Origin: Sphingomonas sp. PsM26 | GTDB lineage: Bacteria > Pseudomonadota > Alphaproteobacteria > Sphingomonadales > Sphingomonadaceae | NCBI GenBank assembly: GCA_030433805.1 | Contig: JARUXA010000002.1 | Coordinates: 1 to 64,000, forward strand | Length of the DNA: 64,000 nt | Reading direction: 5' to 3' | Shown: in pieces, positions 27,061-35,194 of the stretch | How positions within the stretch are numbered: the first letter of the stretch is position 1 | Layout of the letters: each line of letters starts with the position of its first letter | The notes under the pieces: model-generated | What the model was told of the DNA's origin: nothing | Databases searched by the model: none | Seen by the model: only the letters and a program-made list of their open reading frames with translations | Translations under genes and position numbers: made by a program

Positions 27061-27513
27061 ATGTTGAAGTCGATCATTATTGCCAGCGCACTGACCGTGT
27101 CTGCACCGGCACTGGCCCAGGTCACGCAACCGTCTGCCGCTGTTCCTGCCGATACGCAGCAAGGTGCGACCAATGCTAACCCCAGCCAGGCGACACCTAT
27201 GGCGCAGCCACCGGCTGGCACCGAATCGGCACCGGCGCAGACCGCCGAAGCGCAACCCGCGACGGGTGCGCAGATCGCCGATGTCGTCGGCACCGAATTT
27301 CCGACCTATGACAAGAACGGCGACGGTTCGCTGAGCGCCACCGAGTTCAGTGCCTGGATGGTCGCGCTCAAGACCGCGAGCGACCCTTCGACCAAGGCGA
27401 CCGCGCCAGCGACCAAGACCTGGGTCGCGACGGCGTTCGCGCAGGCGGACGCGGACAAGAACAAGAAGGTGTCCAAGGGTGAGCTGACCACCTTCCTGTC
27501 GGCTGCTGGCTGA
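27061..27513 (+). CDS. Secreted EF-hand protein
   Basis: A 150-residue protein with a signal peptide (1-20, ending APALAQ), a Pro/Ala/Gln-rich linker (about 21-68) and two EF-hand loops: DKNGDGSLSATEF (about residue 84) and a weaker DADKNKKVSKGEL (about residue 131) near the C-terminus. It is probably a periplasmic calcium-binding protein; sphingomonads often encode several of this layout. The start is ATG 27061, after an AAGGAGATG ribosome site. Its partner is unknown. Confidence 0.8.
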   Translation: MLKSIIIASALTVSAPALAQVTQPSAAVPADTQQGATNANPSQATPMAQPPAGTESAPAQTAEAQPATGAQIADVVGTEFPTYDKNGDGSLSATEFSAWMVALKTASDPSTKATAPATKTWVATAFAQADADKNKKVSKGELTTFLSAAG

Positions 27514-27606
27514 TCGATCCCGTGCCGCTTCCTCGTCGCCTGCGCATGGCGCGGCGATGAGGGGCGGGGTCGCACCATTGTGTCACTATTTCCGCGCCCC
27601 GCCCCC

Positions 27607-28041
27607 CCGTTCGTGCTGAGCGAAGTCGAAGCACTGCCTCGCCCCGTTGAGCAGGCCCTTCGACTGCGCTCAGGGTGAACGGTGAGGGGGGGGACGCTAC
27701 CTTTCCGACCATTTTTCCCATTCCCCGTTCGTGCTGAGCGAAGTCGAAGCACTGCCTTTCCCCGGTTGCGCAGGCCCTTCGACTGCGCTCAGGGCGAACG
27801 GGAGGAGGGGGGCGCTACCTTTCCAGCAAATTCTTCCATTCCCCGTTCGTGCTGAGCGAAGTCGAAGCACTGCCTCGCCCCGGTAGAGCAAGCCCTTTCG
27901 ACTGCGCTCAGGGCGAACGGGAGGAGGGAGGGCGCTACCTTTCCAGCAAATTCTTCCATTCCCCGTTCGTGCTGAGCAAAGTCGAAGCACTGCTTTGCCC
28001 CGGTCGCGCAGGCCCTTCGACTTCGCTCAGGGCGAACGGGG
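27607..28041. repeat. Tandem array of four family-A palindromic units
   Basis: Four units begin at 27607, 27725, 27843 and 27963 (periods 118, 118 and 120). Each has an inverse arm (CCGTTCGTGCTGAGCGAAGT then CGAAG) and, after about 30 bases, a forward arm (CTTCGACTGCGCTCAGGGCG then AACGG), so each unit can form an imperfect stem of about 25 pairs. The joining segments, GGCGCTACCTTTCCAGCAAA and TTCTTCCATTCC, are almost identical in units 2-3 and 3-4. The arms match the scattered copies at 2044-2277. Not a CRISPR: the spacing is too long and the segments between are repeats too. Confidence 0.88.
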
Positions 28042-28086
28042 GCATGCGATCACCAACTTCCAGGTTCCAGGCTTCCAGCGCATCGC

Positions 28087-28824
28087 TCAGCGCCCAGCGA
28101 TGCTCCCCAGATCCATCGCGGGGTCGATCACGCGTCCGGCTTCCTTACGCTCCGAATAGCGCTCGACCAGTTGCGCGCCATGCGGGCGCAGCAGCACCGT
28201 AAAGCGCACCAGCTCTTCCATCACGTCGACGATCCGGTCGTAATAGCTCGACGGTTTCATCCGCCCGGCCTCGTCGAATTCGGCGAATGCCTTGGCGACG
28301 CTTGACTGGTTGGGGATCGTCACCATCCGCATCCATCGCCCGAGAATGCGCAGCGTGTTGACGCTGTTGAACGATTGCGACCCCGCCGAGACCTGCATCA
28401 CCGCAAGCGTCCGCCCCTGGGTCGGGCGCATTCCACCCATCGCGAGCGGGAGGTGATCGATCTGCAGCTTCATGATCCCGGTGATCTGGCCGTGCCGCTC
28501 GGGGCTGCACCACACCTGTCCCTCGGACCACAGCGAATGCTCGCGCAGTTCATGGACTGCCGGGTGATCGTCGCCCGCCACCTGATCGGGCAGCGGCAAG
28601 GTCGAGGGATCGAAAATCCGTGTCTCGCACCCGAAGAATTGCAGCAGCCGCGCGGCTTCCTCGACACAGAGCCGCGAGAACGACCGTTCGCGCAAAGACC
28701 CGTACAGCAGCAGGATCCGCGGCGGCGGGTCGCCCGCACCCAACCCCGACGCCGGGCGCGCGATGGCAAAGCGGCGGTCGAGCGCGGGCAAATGTGTCGG
28801 GTCGGGCAGGGGGCGCAACGGCAT
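28087..28824 (-). CDS. arsH: NADPH-dependent FMN reductase, ArsH type
   Basis: A 245-residue flavodoxin-fold enzyme of the ArsH family, linked to resistance to arsenicals; characterised members reduce FMN or oxidise trivalent organoarsenicals with NADPH. The FMN phosphate loop [14 protein letters not shown] is near residue 40 and the [14 protein letters not shown] segment further on. Start ATG 28824 gives the family-like [13 protein letters not shown] leader. It overlaps the arsC stop (ATGA), so it is the last gene of the arsR-arsC-arsH unit. Confidence 0.9.
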   Translation of the reverse strand: MPLRPLPDPTHLPALDRRFAIARPASGLGAGDPPPRILLLYGSLRERSFSRLCVEEAARLLQFFGCETRIFDPSTLPLPDQVAGDDHPAVHELREHSLWSEGQVWCSPERHGQITGIMKLQIDHLPLAMGGMRPTQGRTLAVMQVSAGSQSFNSVNTLRILGRWMRMVTIPNQSSVAKAFAEFDEAGRMKPSSYYDRIVDVMEELVRFTVLLRPHGAQLVERYSERKEAGRVIDPAMDLGSIAGR

Positions 28825-29252
28825 CAGGCGACGCGCTGGCCAGCGGCGACGATCACCTGTTCGCCGTCTTCCTTGGCAAACGCATCTTGTTGCGCGGTTG
28901 GGAGCAGATCGAGCACCGCTTCCGACGGACGGCACAGTTTGACACCCGTTGGTGACACGACCAGCGGGCGGTTAATCAGGATCGGGTGTGCGACCATCGC
29001 GTCGAACAGTGCGTCGTCGGACAGCGTTTCGTCGGCCAGACCGAGCTCGACATAGGGCGTGCCCTTCTCGCGCAACAGCGCGCGCGGCGTGATCCCGGCA
29101 CGGCGAACGAGATCGACGAGCAGGTCGCGCGACGGGGGTGTCTTGAGATATTCGACGACATGCGGCTCGATTCCGTCGTTGCGAATCAGCCCGATCGTGT
29201 TGCGCGACGTCCCGCAGGCGGGGTTGTGATAGACGATGATATCGACGGACAT
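28824..29252 (-). CDS. arsC: Arsenate reductase, glutaredoxin-dependent ArsC
   Basis: A 142-residue thioredoxin-fold reductase that converts arsenate to arsenite with glutathione and glutaredoxin. The catalytic Cys13 is in [11 protein letters not shown], as in plasmid R773 ArsC. The stabilising arginines are seen in [20 protein letters not shown]. Start ATG 29252 is 11 bases after arsR. Note that an arsenite pump would be needed to make reduction protective, and none is encoded beside it. Confidence 0.93.
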   Translation of the reverse strand: MSVDIIVYHNPACGTSRNTIGLIRNDGIEPHVVEYLKTPPSRDLLVDLVRRAGITPRALLREKGTPYVELGLADETLSDDALFDAMVAHPILINRPLVVSPTGVKLCRPSEAVLDLLPTAQQDAFAKEDGEQVIVAAGQRVA

Positions 29253-29263
29253 GGCGTGACCTT

Positions 29264-29596
29264 TCAGCAGCAGGGGGTGAGCGCCTCGATCAGCGGCGTG
29301 CAGAGATCGGCATTGCCAGCGCAGCAATCCTGCACGAGAAACAGCATCAACCCCCGGACCGAATCGAGGTCTGCGCGGTAGAAGATCGTCCGGCCCTGGC
29401 GCTCGAATCGCACGAGGCCAGATCGCGTCAGGATCGCCAGATGCGCGGACATGGTGTTTTGCGGGACACCGAGTTGCCGCGCGACTTCGCCGGCGGGAAG
29501 GCCCTCGGGGACGTGCCGGACGAGCAGACGAAACGTATCGAGGCGCGTTCCCTGGGCGAGCGCGCCAAGCGCTGCGATGGCGAGAGCTGATTCCAT
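29264..29596 (-). CDS. arsR: ArsR-family arsenic-responsive repressor
   Basis: A 110-residue winged-helix repressor. The helix-turn-helix region is GEVARQLGVPQNTMSAHLAI (about 37-56). The inducer site is not the R773-type ELCVCDL. Instead cysteines cluster at the C-terminus: Cys91, Cys92 and Cys99 in QDCCAGNADLC, plus a terminal CC. This resembles the C-terminal triad of Acidithiobacillus-type ArsR. The start ATG 29596 follows an inverted repeat with no clear ribosome site, so translation may be leaderless. Confidence 0.88.
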   Translation of the reverse strand: MESALAIAALGALAQGTRLDTFRLLVRHVPEGLPAGEVARQLGVPQNTMSAHLAILTRSGLVRFERQGRTIFYRADLDSVRGLMLFLVQDCCAGNADLCTPLIEALTPCC

Positions 29597-29597
29597 A

Positions 29598-29613
29598 TAT
29601 CCGGAATAGCGGA
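29598..29613 (-). promoter_or_regulatory. Probable ArsR operator
   Basis: ATCCG (29598-29602) and CGGAT (29609-29613) form an inverted repeat with a six-base centre, two bases before the arsR start codon. This position suits autorepression of the arsRCH operon. The symmetry is short and could be by chance. Confidence 0.4.
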
Positions 29614-29721
29614 TGGTTGTCCGTGTGCAAGGGGGTATCTAATTGAAAGGCCAGCTGTCCGGTACGGCATGGTACGAATAAGGGCAGGTTTGATACGTTC
29701 GGATGAGTTCTGCGAAACCGT

Positions 29722-29814
29722 CCGTCATCCTGAACTCGTTTCAGGATCCAGCCCACCGCGAGTCCGGACCATCCTTGTTGCACGGTGGATGCTGAAACGA
29801 GTTCAGCATGACGG
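29722..29814. repeat. Inverted repeat pair, family C (REP-like)
   Basis: CCGTCATCCTGAACTCGTTT then CAGGATCC (29722-29749) is mirrored by GGATGCTGAAACGAGTTCAG then CATGACGG (29787-29814), with a 37-base centre. The arms pair over about 24 positions with one central mismatch. This is a third dispersed palindromic element family of the window. It occupies most of the 341-base gap between arsR and radC. I see nothing else supported there. Confidence 0.8.
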
Positions 29815-29937
29815 CAGCGGTTGGGGTGTGGGGTGGCGCAGCAGACGGCCGTGCCAAGCCCTTTGCGAAGGTCTCGCCCCACCGGGCGGCCGCCGGCGCC
29901 GGAAGGCGACTCCCCCTAACCTTCCGCAGCCACCGCC

Positions 29938-30630
29938 CTACAGCAGTCCCATCGCGCGCAGGCTCGAATGCCCTGACCCAGCGATAATCACGTGATCATG
30001 CAAGGCGATCCCCAACCGTTTGCCCGCCTCCGCCACCCGCCGCGTGATGTCGATGTCCGCACGGCTCGGCGCGGGGTCGCCGCTCGGATGATTGTGCACC
30101 AGAATGATTGCAGCAGACCCCAGGTCGATCGCGCGCCGGATCACCTCGCGAACATAGAGCGCGGCTTCGTCGATCGACCCGTCGCTCATCACTTCGTCGC
30201 GGACCAGCATGTTGCGCGCATTGAGATGCAGCACCCGGACGCGCTCGTTGGTGCGGTGCGCCATGTCGGCATGGAGATAGTCGAGCAGCGCCTGCCAGCT
30301 GGCGAGGACCGGGCGCGTGCTCGCCTCGACCCGCAGCAGGCGGAGCGCGGCGGCCTGCACGATCTTGATCGCGGCCGCCGACGTATCGCCCATTCCGGCA
30401 ACCCGCATCAGGGCCTCGGGCTCGGCCCCGAAAACGCCGCCGATCCCGCCGAACTCGGCAAGCAGCGCCTTGGCCAACGGCTTGGTGTCCCGGCGCGGTA
30501 TCGCGAGCGCGAGCAGATACTCGACCAGTTCGTGATCGAGCAGTGCCTCCTCTCCCTGGAGGAACAGCCGCTGACGCAACCGCGCACGGTGCCCTGCTTG
30601 GTCCGGAAGGGAAGGGGCTGGCGCGCTCAT
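29938..30630 (-). CDS. radC: RadC-family JAB/MPN domain protein
   Basis: A 230-residue member of the RadC/YeeS family. Despite the name, a DNA-repair role is not established. An N-terminal helix-hairpin-helix region (about 10-90) is followed by the metal-binding JAB/MPN domain, with the motif LVHNHPSGDPAPSRADI near residue 182 (HxHPSG...D). The start ATG 30630 gives MSAPAPSLPDQAGHRARLRQ, a common RadC beginning. It is divergent from the ATP synthase genes, with a 219-base spacer that should contain the atp promoter. Confidence 0.92.
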   Translation of the reverse strand: MSAPAPSLPDQAGHRARLRQRLFLQGEEALLDHELVEYLLALAIPRRDTKPLAKALLAEFGGIGGVFGAEPEALMRVAGMGDTSAAAIKIVQAAALRLLRVEASTRPVLASWQALLDYLHADMAHRTNERVRVLHLNARNMLVRDEVMSDGSIDEAALYVREVIRRAIDLGSAAIILVHNHPSGDPAPSRADIDITRRVAEAGKRLGIALHDHVIIAGSGHSSLRAMGLL

Positions 30631-30849
30631 CGACCCCAGACCTATCGTTACGCTTGCGACGAAGCAACGCGGGCGTCTATGTCTCCAATATTGGCGTGCC
30701 GCTGGAAGGTCCGGACGGCGACCAATGGTTGACACCCCCCGGTCTGCTTCTTAAACGATCCGTCACACGGGGGTTGCCCCTGTTTCCCGCACATATCGTC
30801 GCGGTGCCATGACGGCACGGCGGCGTTTTCTTATCAGGACACGCGCCCC

Positions 30850-31134
30850 TTGGCCGATCAACGCCCGACCGACGACCTCGACGCCCGCATTGCTTCGGCA
30901 CGTGCGGCATCGCAGGCGCGTGGCCAGGGCGTGGTGCCGCAGGCAAAGGGCTATGGCCAGGGAACCCGGGTTCTCGCGCTATTGCTCGGTGCGTTGCTTG
31001 GTGGTGGAATTCTTGGCTGGGCGCTTGATTCGTGGCTCGGTACCAGTCCGTGGGCTCTGCTCATCGTGCTGGCGCTGGCCGTCGTTGGAGCGTTCATGAA
31101 CATCATGAAGATTTCGAAGGAGCGCGCGGAGTGA
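30850..31134 (+). CDS. atpI: ATP synthase protein I (AtpI)
   Basis: A 94-residue small membrane protein. Soluble residues 1-38 (MADQRPTDDLDARIASARAA) precede two membrane helices (about 40-60 and 67-88) and a short basic tail, which fits the alphaproteobacterial AtpI that helps assemble the c-ring. The start is TTG 30850. It is the first gene of the F0 operon and overlaps atpB by four bases. The alpha, beta and other F1 genes are not in this window, which is normal for alphaproteobacteria, where F0 and F1 operons are separate. Confidence 0.85.
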   Translation: MADQRPTDDLDARIASARAASQARGQGVVPQAKGYGQGTRVLALLLGALLGGGILGWALDSWLGTSPWALLIVLALAVVGAFMNIMKISKERAE

Positions 31135-31913
31135 GCGCCGGCAAAATCGATCCGATGGAACAGTTCATGGTGGAGCCCGTCCTGGGCCGCCATATCGAGC
31201 TGTTCGGTTACGACGTCTCCTTCACCAACTCGGCGCTGTTCATGGTCGTCGTGTTCGTGCTGCTGGCGGTGTTCATGGCGGGCGGTCTCAAGCGCCAGCT
31301 CATCCCCGGCCGCTGGCAGGTGATGGCCGAGAACGCGGTGAGCTTCATCGATTCGATGGTCAGCGTGAACATCGGTTCGGGCGGCAAGAAGTTCGCCCCC
31401 TACATCTTCTCGCTGTTCTTCTTCATCCTGTTCGCCAACCTGATCGGTGTCATGCCGCTCGCGATCCTGCCGGGGCTGCACACCTTCGCGGTGACGAGCC
31501 ACATCACGGTCACCGCGATCCTGGCATTCCTGTCGTTCGCGATCGTGCTGGTCGTTGGTTTCGCGAAGCACGGCCTCAAGTTCTTCTCGCTGTTCGTGCC
31601 GCACGGTGCGCCCGGCTGGCTGATGCCCGTCATCATCCCGGTCGAGTTCGTGTCGTTCATGGTCCGCCCGTTCAGCCTCGCGCTGCGACTGTTCGTCGCG
31701 ATGACCGCCGGGCACATTTTGCTCGAAGTGTTCGGCAGCTTCGTGGTGCAGGGCATCAACGCCGGCGGCGCGCTCGGCCCGATCGTCAGCGTGCTCAGCT
31801 TCGTCATGATCGTCGGCGTCAGCGCGCTCGAGCTGCTGGTCTGCGCGATCCAGGCTTACGTCTTTGCACTGCTCACGTCGCTGTACCTGCACGACGCGGT
31901 GCATCTGCACTAA
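31131..31913 (+). CDS. atpB: ATP synthase F0 subunit a
   Basis: The 260-residue membrane subunit a that forms the proton half-channels. The conserved helix with the essential Arg is present as FMVRPFSLALRLFVAMTAGH (about residue 178). Another conserved helix, LELLVCAIQAYVFALLTSLY, is at the C-terminus. The start is GTG 31131, overlapping atpI (GTGA). An ATG eight codons later (MEQFMVEPV) is a possible alternative. Confidence 0.95.
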   Translation: MSAGKIDPMEQFMVEPVLGRHIELFGYDVSFTNSALFMVVVFVLLAVFMAGGLKRQLIPGRWQVMAENAVSFIDSMVSVNIGSGGKKFAPYIFSLFFFILFANLIGVMPLAILPGLHTFAVTSHITVTAILAFLSFAIVLVVGFAKHGLKFFSLFVPHGAPGWLMPVIIPVEFVSFMVRPFSLALRLFVAMTAGHILLEVFGSFVVQGINAGGALGPIVSVLSFVMIVGVSALELLVCAIQAYVFALLTSLYLHDAVHLH

Positions 31914-31955
31914 TCGTTTTCAACACCCATCTGACTGTATTCTAAGGAGCTTAAC

Positions 31956-32186
31956 ATGACTGATCTTGGTGCAATGTACATCGGTGCCGGCCTGGCAGCG
32001 ATCGGTGTCGGCCTCGCGGCACTCGGCGTCGGCAACGTGTTCGGTTCGTTCCTCGAGGGCGCACTCCGTAACCCGGGCGCAGCAGACGGCCAGCAGGGTC
32101 GCCTGTTCATCGGCTTCGCAGCATCGGAGCTGCTCGGCCTGATCGCGTTCGTCGTCGCGATCCTCATCCTCTTCGTCGTCCGCTAA
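31956..32186 (+). CDS. atpE: ATP synthase F0 subunit c
   Basis: The 76-residue proteolipid that forms the rotating c-ring. The first helix has the glycine pattern GAGLAAIGVGLAALGVG, followed by the polar loop region with RNPGAADGQQG. The second helix carries the proton-binding Glu in FAASELLGLIAFVVA. It follows atpB by 42 bases with AAGGAG eight bases before the ATG. The length is standard. Confidence 0.97.
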   Translation: MTDLGAMYIGAGLAAIGVGLAALGVGNVFGSFLEGALRNPGAADGQQGRLFIGFAASELLGLIAFVVAILILFVVR

Positions 32187-32205
32187 GTAAGAGCGAGCGC
32201 AGCCC

Positions 32206-32700
32206 ATGCCGCAGCTTTCCCAGATCGGTGAGATCTACGCCTCCCAGCTCTTCTGGCTGGCGATCGTATTCGCGCTGATCTATTTCGGGATCGGCAAGGC
32301 GATGGTCCCCAAGATCGAGGCGACGATCGACGATCGTAACGGCCGGATCGACGGCGACATCGCCGCGGCAGAGGCTGCGCGCGCGCAAGCGCACGCCGTC
32401 GAGGCAGCCTATCAGACCGGGCTCGAAAACGCCCGGTCGAAGGCTGCCCTGGCGCTGGGCGAGGCCAAGGATCGCGCCACCGCGAATACCGAAGCCAAGC
32501 TCAAGGCAAGCGATGCGGCGATGCAGGCACAGCTTGCCGCCGCAACCGCGCAGGTCGCAGCGTCCAAGACGCAGGCCTTCGCCGAGATTGAAACAGCAAC
32601 GACCGATGCGGTCGAAGCGATTGTCGCCAAGCTTTCGGGCGTGGCGGTGGACCGTTCGACGATCGAAGCGCGTGTGAAGACGGAATTGGCGCATGGCTGA
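32206..32700 (+). CDS. atpF': ATP synthase F0 subunit b'
   Basis: A 164-residue peripheral-stalk subunit. A single N-terminal membrane helix (about 12-30, FWLAIVFALIYFGIG) leads into a long helix rich in Ala, Glu, Lys and Arg that forms the stator coiled coil. Its place directly before the second b subunit and the eight-base overlap with it match the b' (atpX/atpG) gene of alphaproteobacteria and cyanobacteria. Confidence 0.92.
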   Translation: MPQLSQIGEIYASQLFWLAIVFALIYFGIGKAMVPKIEATIDDRNGRIDGDIAAAEAARAQAHAVEAAYQTGLENARSKAALALGEAKDRATANTEAKLKASDAAMQAQLAAATAQVAASKTQAFAEIETATTDAVEAIVAKLSGVAVDRSTIEARVKTELAHG

Positions 32701-33247
32701 GGGTTCCACCGTACAAACGGTAGCATCGACGGGCGTCGCCGAACTCCATCACGAGCCAACCGCGTTCGGCATCAACGCAGCCGGCTGGGTCGCGCTGTCG
32801 ATGCTGGTCGTGATCGGGCTGCTGCTCTGGAAGAACGTACCGGGCCTGGTGGCGCGGATGCTCGACGGGCAGATCGAAAAGATCCGGTCGCAACTGGACG
32901 AAGCCTCGCGGTTGCGGGCTGAAGCCGAGGCGCTGCTCGTTGCTGCCCAGGCACGCGATGCGGCAAGTGCTGGCGATGCCGCCGCGATCGTCAAGCATGC
33001 CGAAGCCGAAGCCGCCGCGATGGTGGCAAAGGCAGAAACCGATCTGGCCGAGCTCGTCGCACGTCGCCAGACGATGGCGCAGGACCAGATTGCCGCTGCA
33101 CAGCGCGGTGCCATCGCCGAAGTCCGCGCCTCGGCCGCCGATGCAGCCGCCCGCGCCGCATCGACGATCATTGCCGAGCGTCATGGCGCCGACGCCGACA
33201 AGGCGCTGGTCGACCGCACGATCGCAGGGTTGGGCCGCCTCAACTAA
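32693..33247 (+). CDS. atpF: ATP synthase F0 subunit b
   Basis: A 184-residue stalk subunit, last gene of the F0 operon. About 30 N-terminal residues precede the membrane helix (WVALSMLVVIGLLLWKNVPG, about 30-50). The remainder is a long alanine- and glutamate-rich coiled coil. It pairs with b' to hold F1 against the a-subunit. The start ATG 32693 lies within the end of the preceding gene. Confidence 0.94.
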   Translation: MAEGSTVQTVASTGVAELHHEPTAFGINAAGWVALSMLVVIGLLLWKNVPGLVARMLDGQIEKIRSQLDEASRLRAEAEALLVAAQARDAASAGDAAAIVKHAEAEAAAMVAKAETDLAELVARRQTMAQDQIAAAQRGAIAEVRASAADAAARAASTIIAERHGADADKALVDRTIAGLGRLN

Positions 33248-33352
33248 GCACGCGCCGGTCGATCCGGCGCGCTGCGTTTGCCTTGTCACACGTCGGAGCT
33301 AGGGTAGCGTGCCACGGCGATTCGCGCCGTCGTCACTCTACGAGGCTCCGTC

Positions 33353-33676
33353 ATGAAAACTTTCGTCCTCGCTGCCGTCATGCTGTCATCGGCAGCACCT
33401 CTGGCGGCCCAATCGACCGCGCCTACGACCCCGACCACCCCTGCGCCCGCACCCGCTCCGGCCGCGAAATTCACGCTCGATACGCCGATCGAGACGATCG
33501 CCGCGGATCCCGCGGCGAAACAGGTGCTCGACGCGGATCTGGACAACATCACCGCGCACCCGATGTACGATCAGTTCAAGAGCATGTCGCTGTCACAAGT
33601 CCAGCCGTTGTCGCAGGGCGCACTGACCGATGCGGCGCTGGTCAAGGTCAAGGCGGACCTGGCCGCACTGAAATAG
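33353..33676 (+). CDS. Small secreted protein of unknown function
   Basis: A 107-residue protein with a signal peptide (1-20, ending PLAAQS), a Thr/Pro/Ala linker (about 21-38) and a short mature domain with the pattern FTLDTPIETIAADPAAKQVL. That domain ends in helices, GALTDAALVKVKADLAALK, without cysteines. It is not recognised. It follows the ATP synthase genes after 105 bases but probably has its own promoter; a strong hairpin follows it. Confidence 0.7.
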   Translation: MKTFVLAAVMLSSAAPLAAQSTAPTTPTTPAPAPAPAAKFTLDTPIETIAADPAAKQVLDADLDNITAHPMYDQFKSMSLSQVQPLSQGALTDAALVKVKADLAALK

Positions 33677-33685
33677 CGTTCCTGC

Positions 33686-33720
33686 CCCGCATTCCGGGTC
33701 TGTTCGGTCCGGAATGCGGG
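33686..33720. terminator. Bidirectional hairpin terminator
   Basis: CCCGCATTCCGG and CCGGAATGCGGG form a perfect 12-pair stem around an 11-base loop (33698-33708). It lies between two convergent genes, nine bases after one stop and ten before the other. There is no T run on either side, so termination may rely on the strong stem or on Rho. Confidence 0.6.
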
Positions 33721-33730
33721 CAAGCGCGGT

Positions 33731-35143
33731 TCAGGCGTCGCGCAAGCCCACACCGATGCTCGCGCGCGCCTGCTCCGCTTCGTTGGACACGACCGGATAG
33801 GCGCAATAATCGGCGGCATAATAGGCACTCGGGCGATGATTGCCCGACCAGCCGATGCCGCCGAACGGTGCGCCCGACGAAGCGCCGTTGGTCGGCTTGT
33901 TCCAGTTGACGATCCCGGCGCGGGCATTCGCCCAGAACTGGTCGTACAGCTTCGGGTTCTGGCTCAACAGCGACGCCGACAGGCCGTAGCGCGTGTTGTT
34001 CGCCTCGACGATCGCATCCTCGAAGCTCGCCTTACGAATCACCTGCAAGATCGGCCCGAACAGCTCGATGTCCGGGCGGTCGTTGAGATCCGTCGTATCG
34101 ATCAGCGCGGGGCGCAGGAACGGACGGTCGGGGACGGGACGCTCGAGGTGACGGATCGCACGCCCGCCGCGCATCATCAGCTCGAGGAAGCTCTCGGTCA
34201 GCAGGTCAGCGGCCTGATTGTCGATCACCGGTCCCATGAACGGGGCAGGGGAGGCGTGCGGTTCATCGACGATGATCCGCCCGACCAGCTTGGTCAGTTC
34301 GTCCATCAGCGGATCATATTGCTTCTCGTCGACGATCAACCGGCGCGCGGCGGTGCAGCGCTGGCCCGCGCTGGTGAAGGCGGACTGGACGATCAGCACA
34401 GCCGCGGCATGAAGATCGGGCGACTCCCACACGATGATCGGGTTGTTGCCCCCCATTTCGAGCGCAAGGATCTTCTCGGGGCGAGTCGCGAACTGACGGT
34501 TGAGCGCGATCCCGGTCGGTGCCGAGCCGGTGAACAGCAGCCCATCGATCCCGTCATGCGCCGCCAGCGCCTTACCTTCGTCCGCGCCGCCGATCAGCAG
34601 GCGGATGCACCCCTCGGGCACACCGCCCGCGCGCAGGCAATCGACCAGGAACGCGCCGGTCGCCGGGGTCTTCTCGGAGGGTTTGAACACCACCGCATTC
34701 CCTGCGAGCAGCGCGGGGACGATGTGGCCGTTGGGCAGATGCGCCGGGAAGTTGTACGGCCCGAGGACGGCCAGCACGCCGTGCGGCTTGTGACGCAGCG
34801 CCATCCGTCCGGCCATCTGCGAATCGAGCCGCCGCTGCGGAGTCCGGTCGGCATAGGCACTGACTGAAATGTCGACCTTGGCGATCACCGTCTCGACCTC
34901 GGTGCGCGCTTCCCACAATGGCTTGCCGGTCTCGCGCGCGATCAGGTCGGCAAACGGCTCGGCCCGCGCGCGGACGACATTGGCGAACCGGCGGAGCGTC
35001 TCGATCCGGTTGGTCAGCGGTTGCGCCGCCCACGATGCCCAGCTTGCCCGCGCGGCGGCGACCTCGACGTCGGCGTCGCCGATGGCACCCTCCCACAGCA
35101 AGGCACCGGTTGCGGGTTCGTAGGATAGGAGATTGCTCGTCAT
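33731..35143 (-). CDS. astD: Aldehyde dehydrogenase, succinylglutamate-semialdehyde type (AstD-like)
   Basis: A 470-residue NAD-dependent aldehyde dehydrogenase most like AstD, which oxidises N-succinylglutamate semialdehyde in the arginine succinyltransferase pathway. The catalytic Cys is in SAGQRCTAARRLIV (about residue 280), the general-base Glu in LALEMGGNNPII, and GPYNFPAHLPNGH matches the AstD group. Start ATG 35143 (MTSNLLSYEP). None of astA, astB, astC or astE is nearby, so the pathway assignment is family-level and other aldehydes are possible. Confidence 0.8.
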   Translation of the reverse strand: MTSNLLSYEPATGALLWEGAIGDADVEVAAARASWASWAAQPLTNRIETLRRFANVVRARAEPFADLIARETGKPLWEARTEVETVIAKVDISVSAYADRTPQRRLDSQMAGRMALRHKPHGVLAVLGPYNFPAHLPNGHIVPALLAGNAVVFKPSEKTPATGAFLVDCLRAGGVPEGCIRLLIGGADEGKALAAHDGIDGLLFTGSAPTGIALNRQFATRPEKILALEMGGNNPIIVWESPDLHAAAVLIVQSAFTSAGQRCTAARRLIVDEKQYDPLMDELTKLVGRIIVDEPHASPAPFMGPVIDNQAADLLTESFLELMMRGGRAIRHLERPVPDRPFLRPALIDTTDLNDRPDIELFGPILQVIRKASFEDAIVEANNTRYGLSASLLSQNPKLYDQFWANARAGIVNWNKPTNGASSGAPFGGIGWSGNHRPSAYYAADYCAYPVVSNEAEQARASIGVGLRDA

Positions 35144-35194
35144 CGGAGAGTCTTGCCCCAGAATTAAGGGTGAATCCACTTCCCTGACGCGACC

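Noticed and set aside
27607..28041. CRISPR array
   Set aside because: The repeat period is 118-120 bases, the repeats are paired inverted arms and the intervening segments are conserved, not unique spacers. No cas genes.
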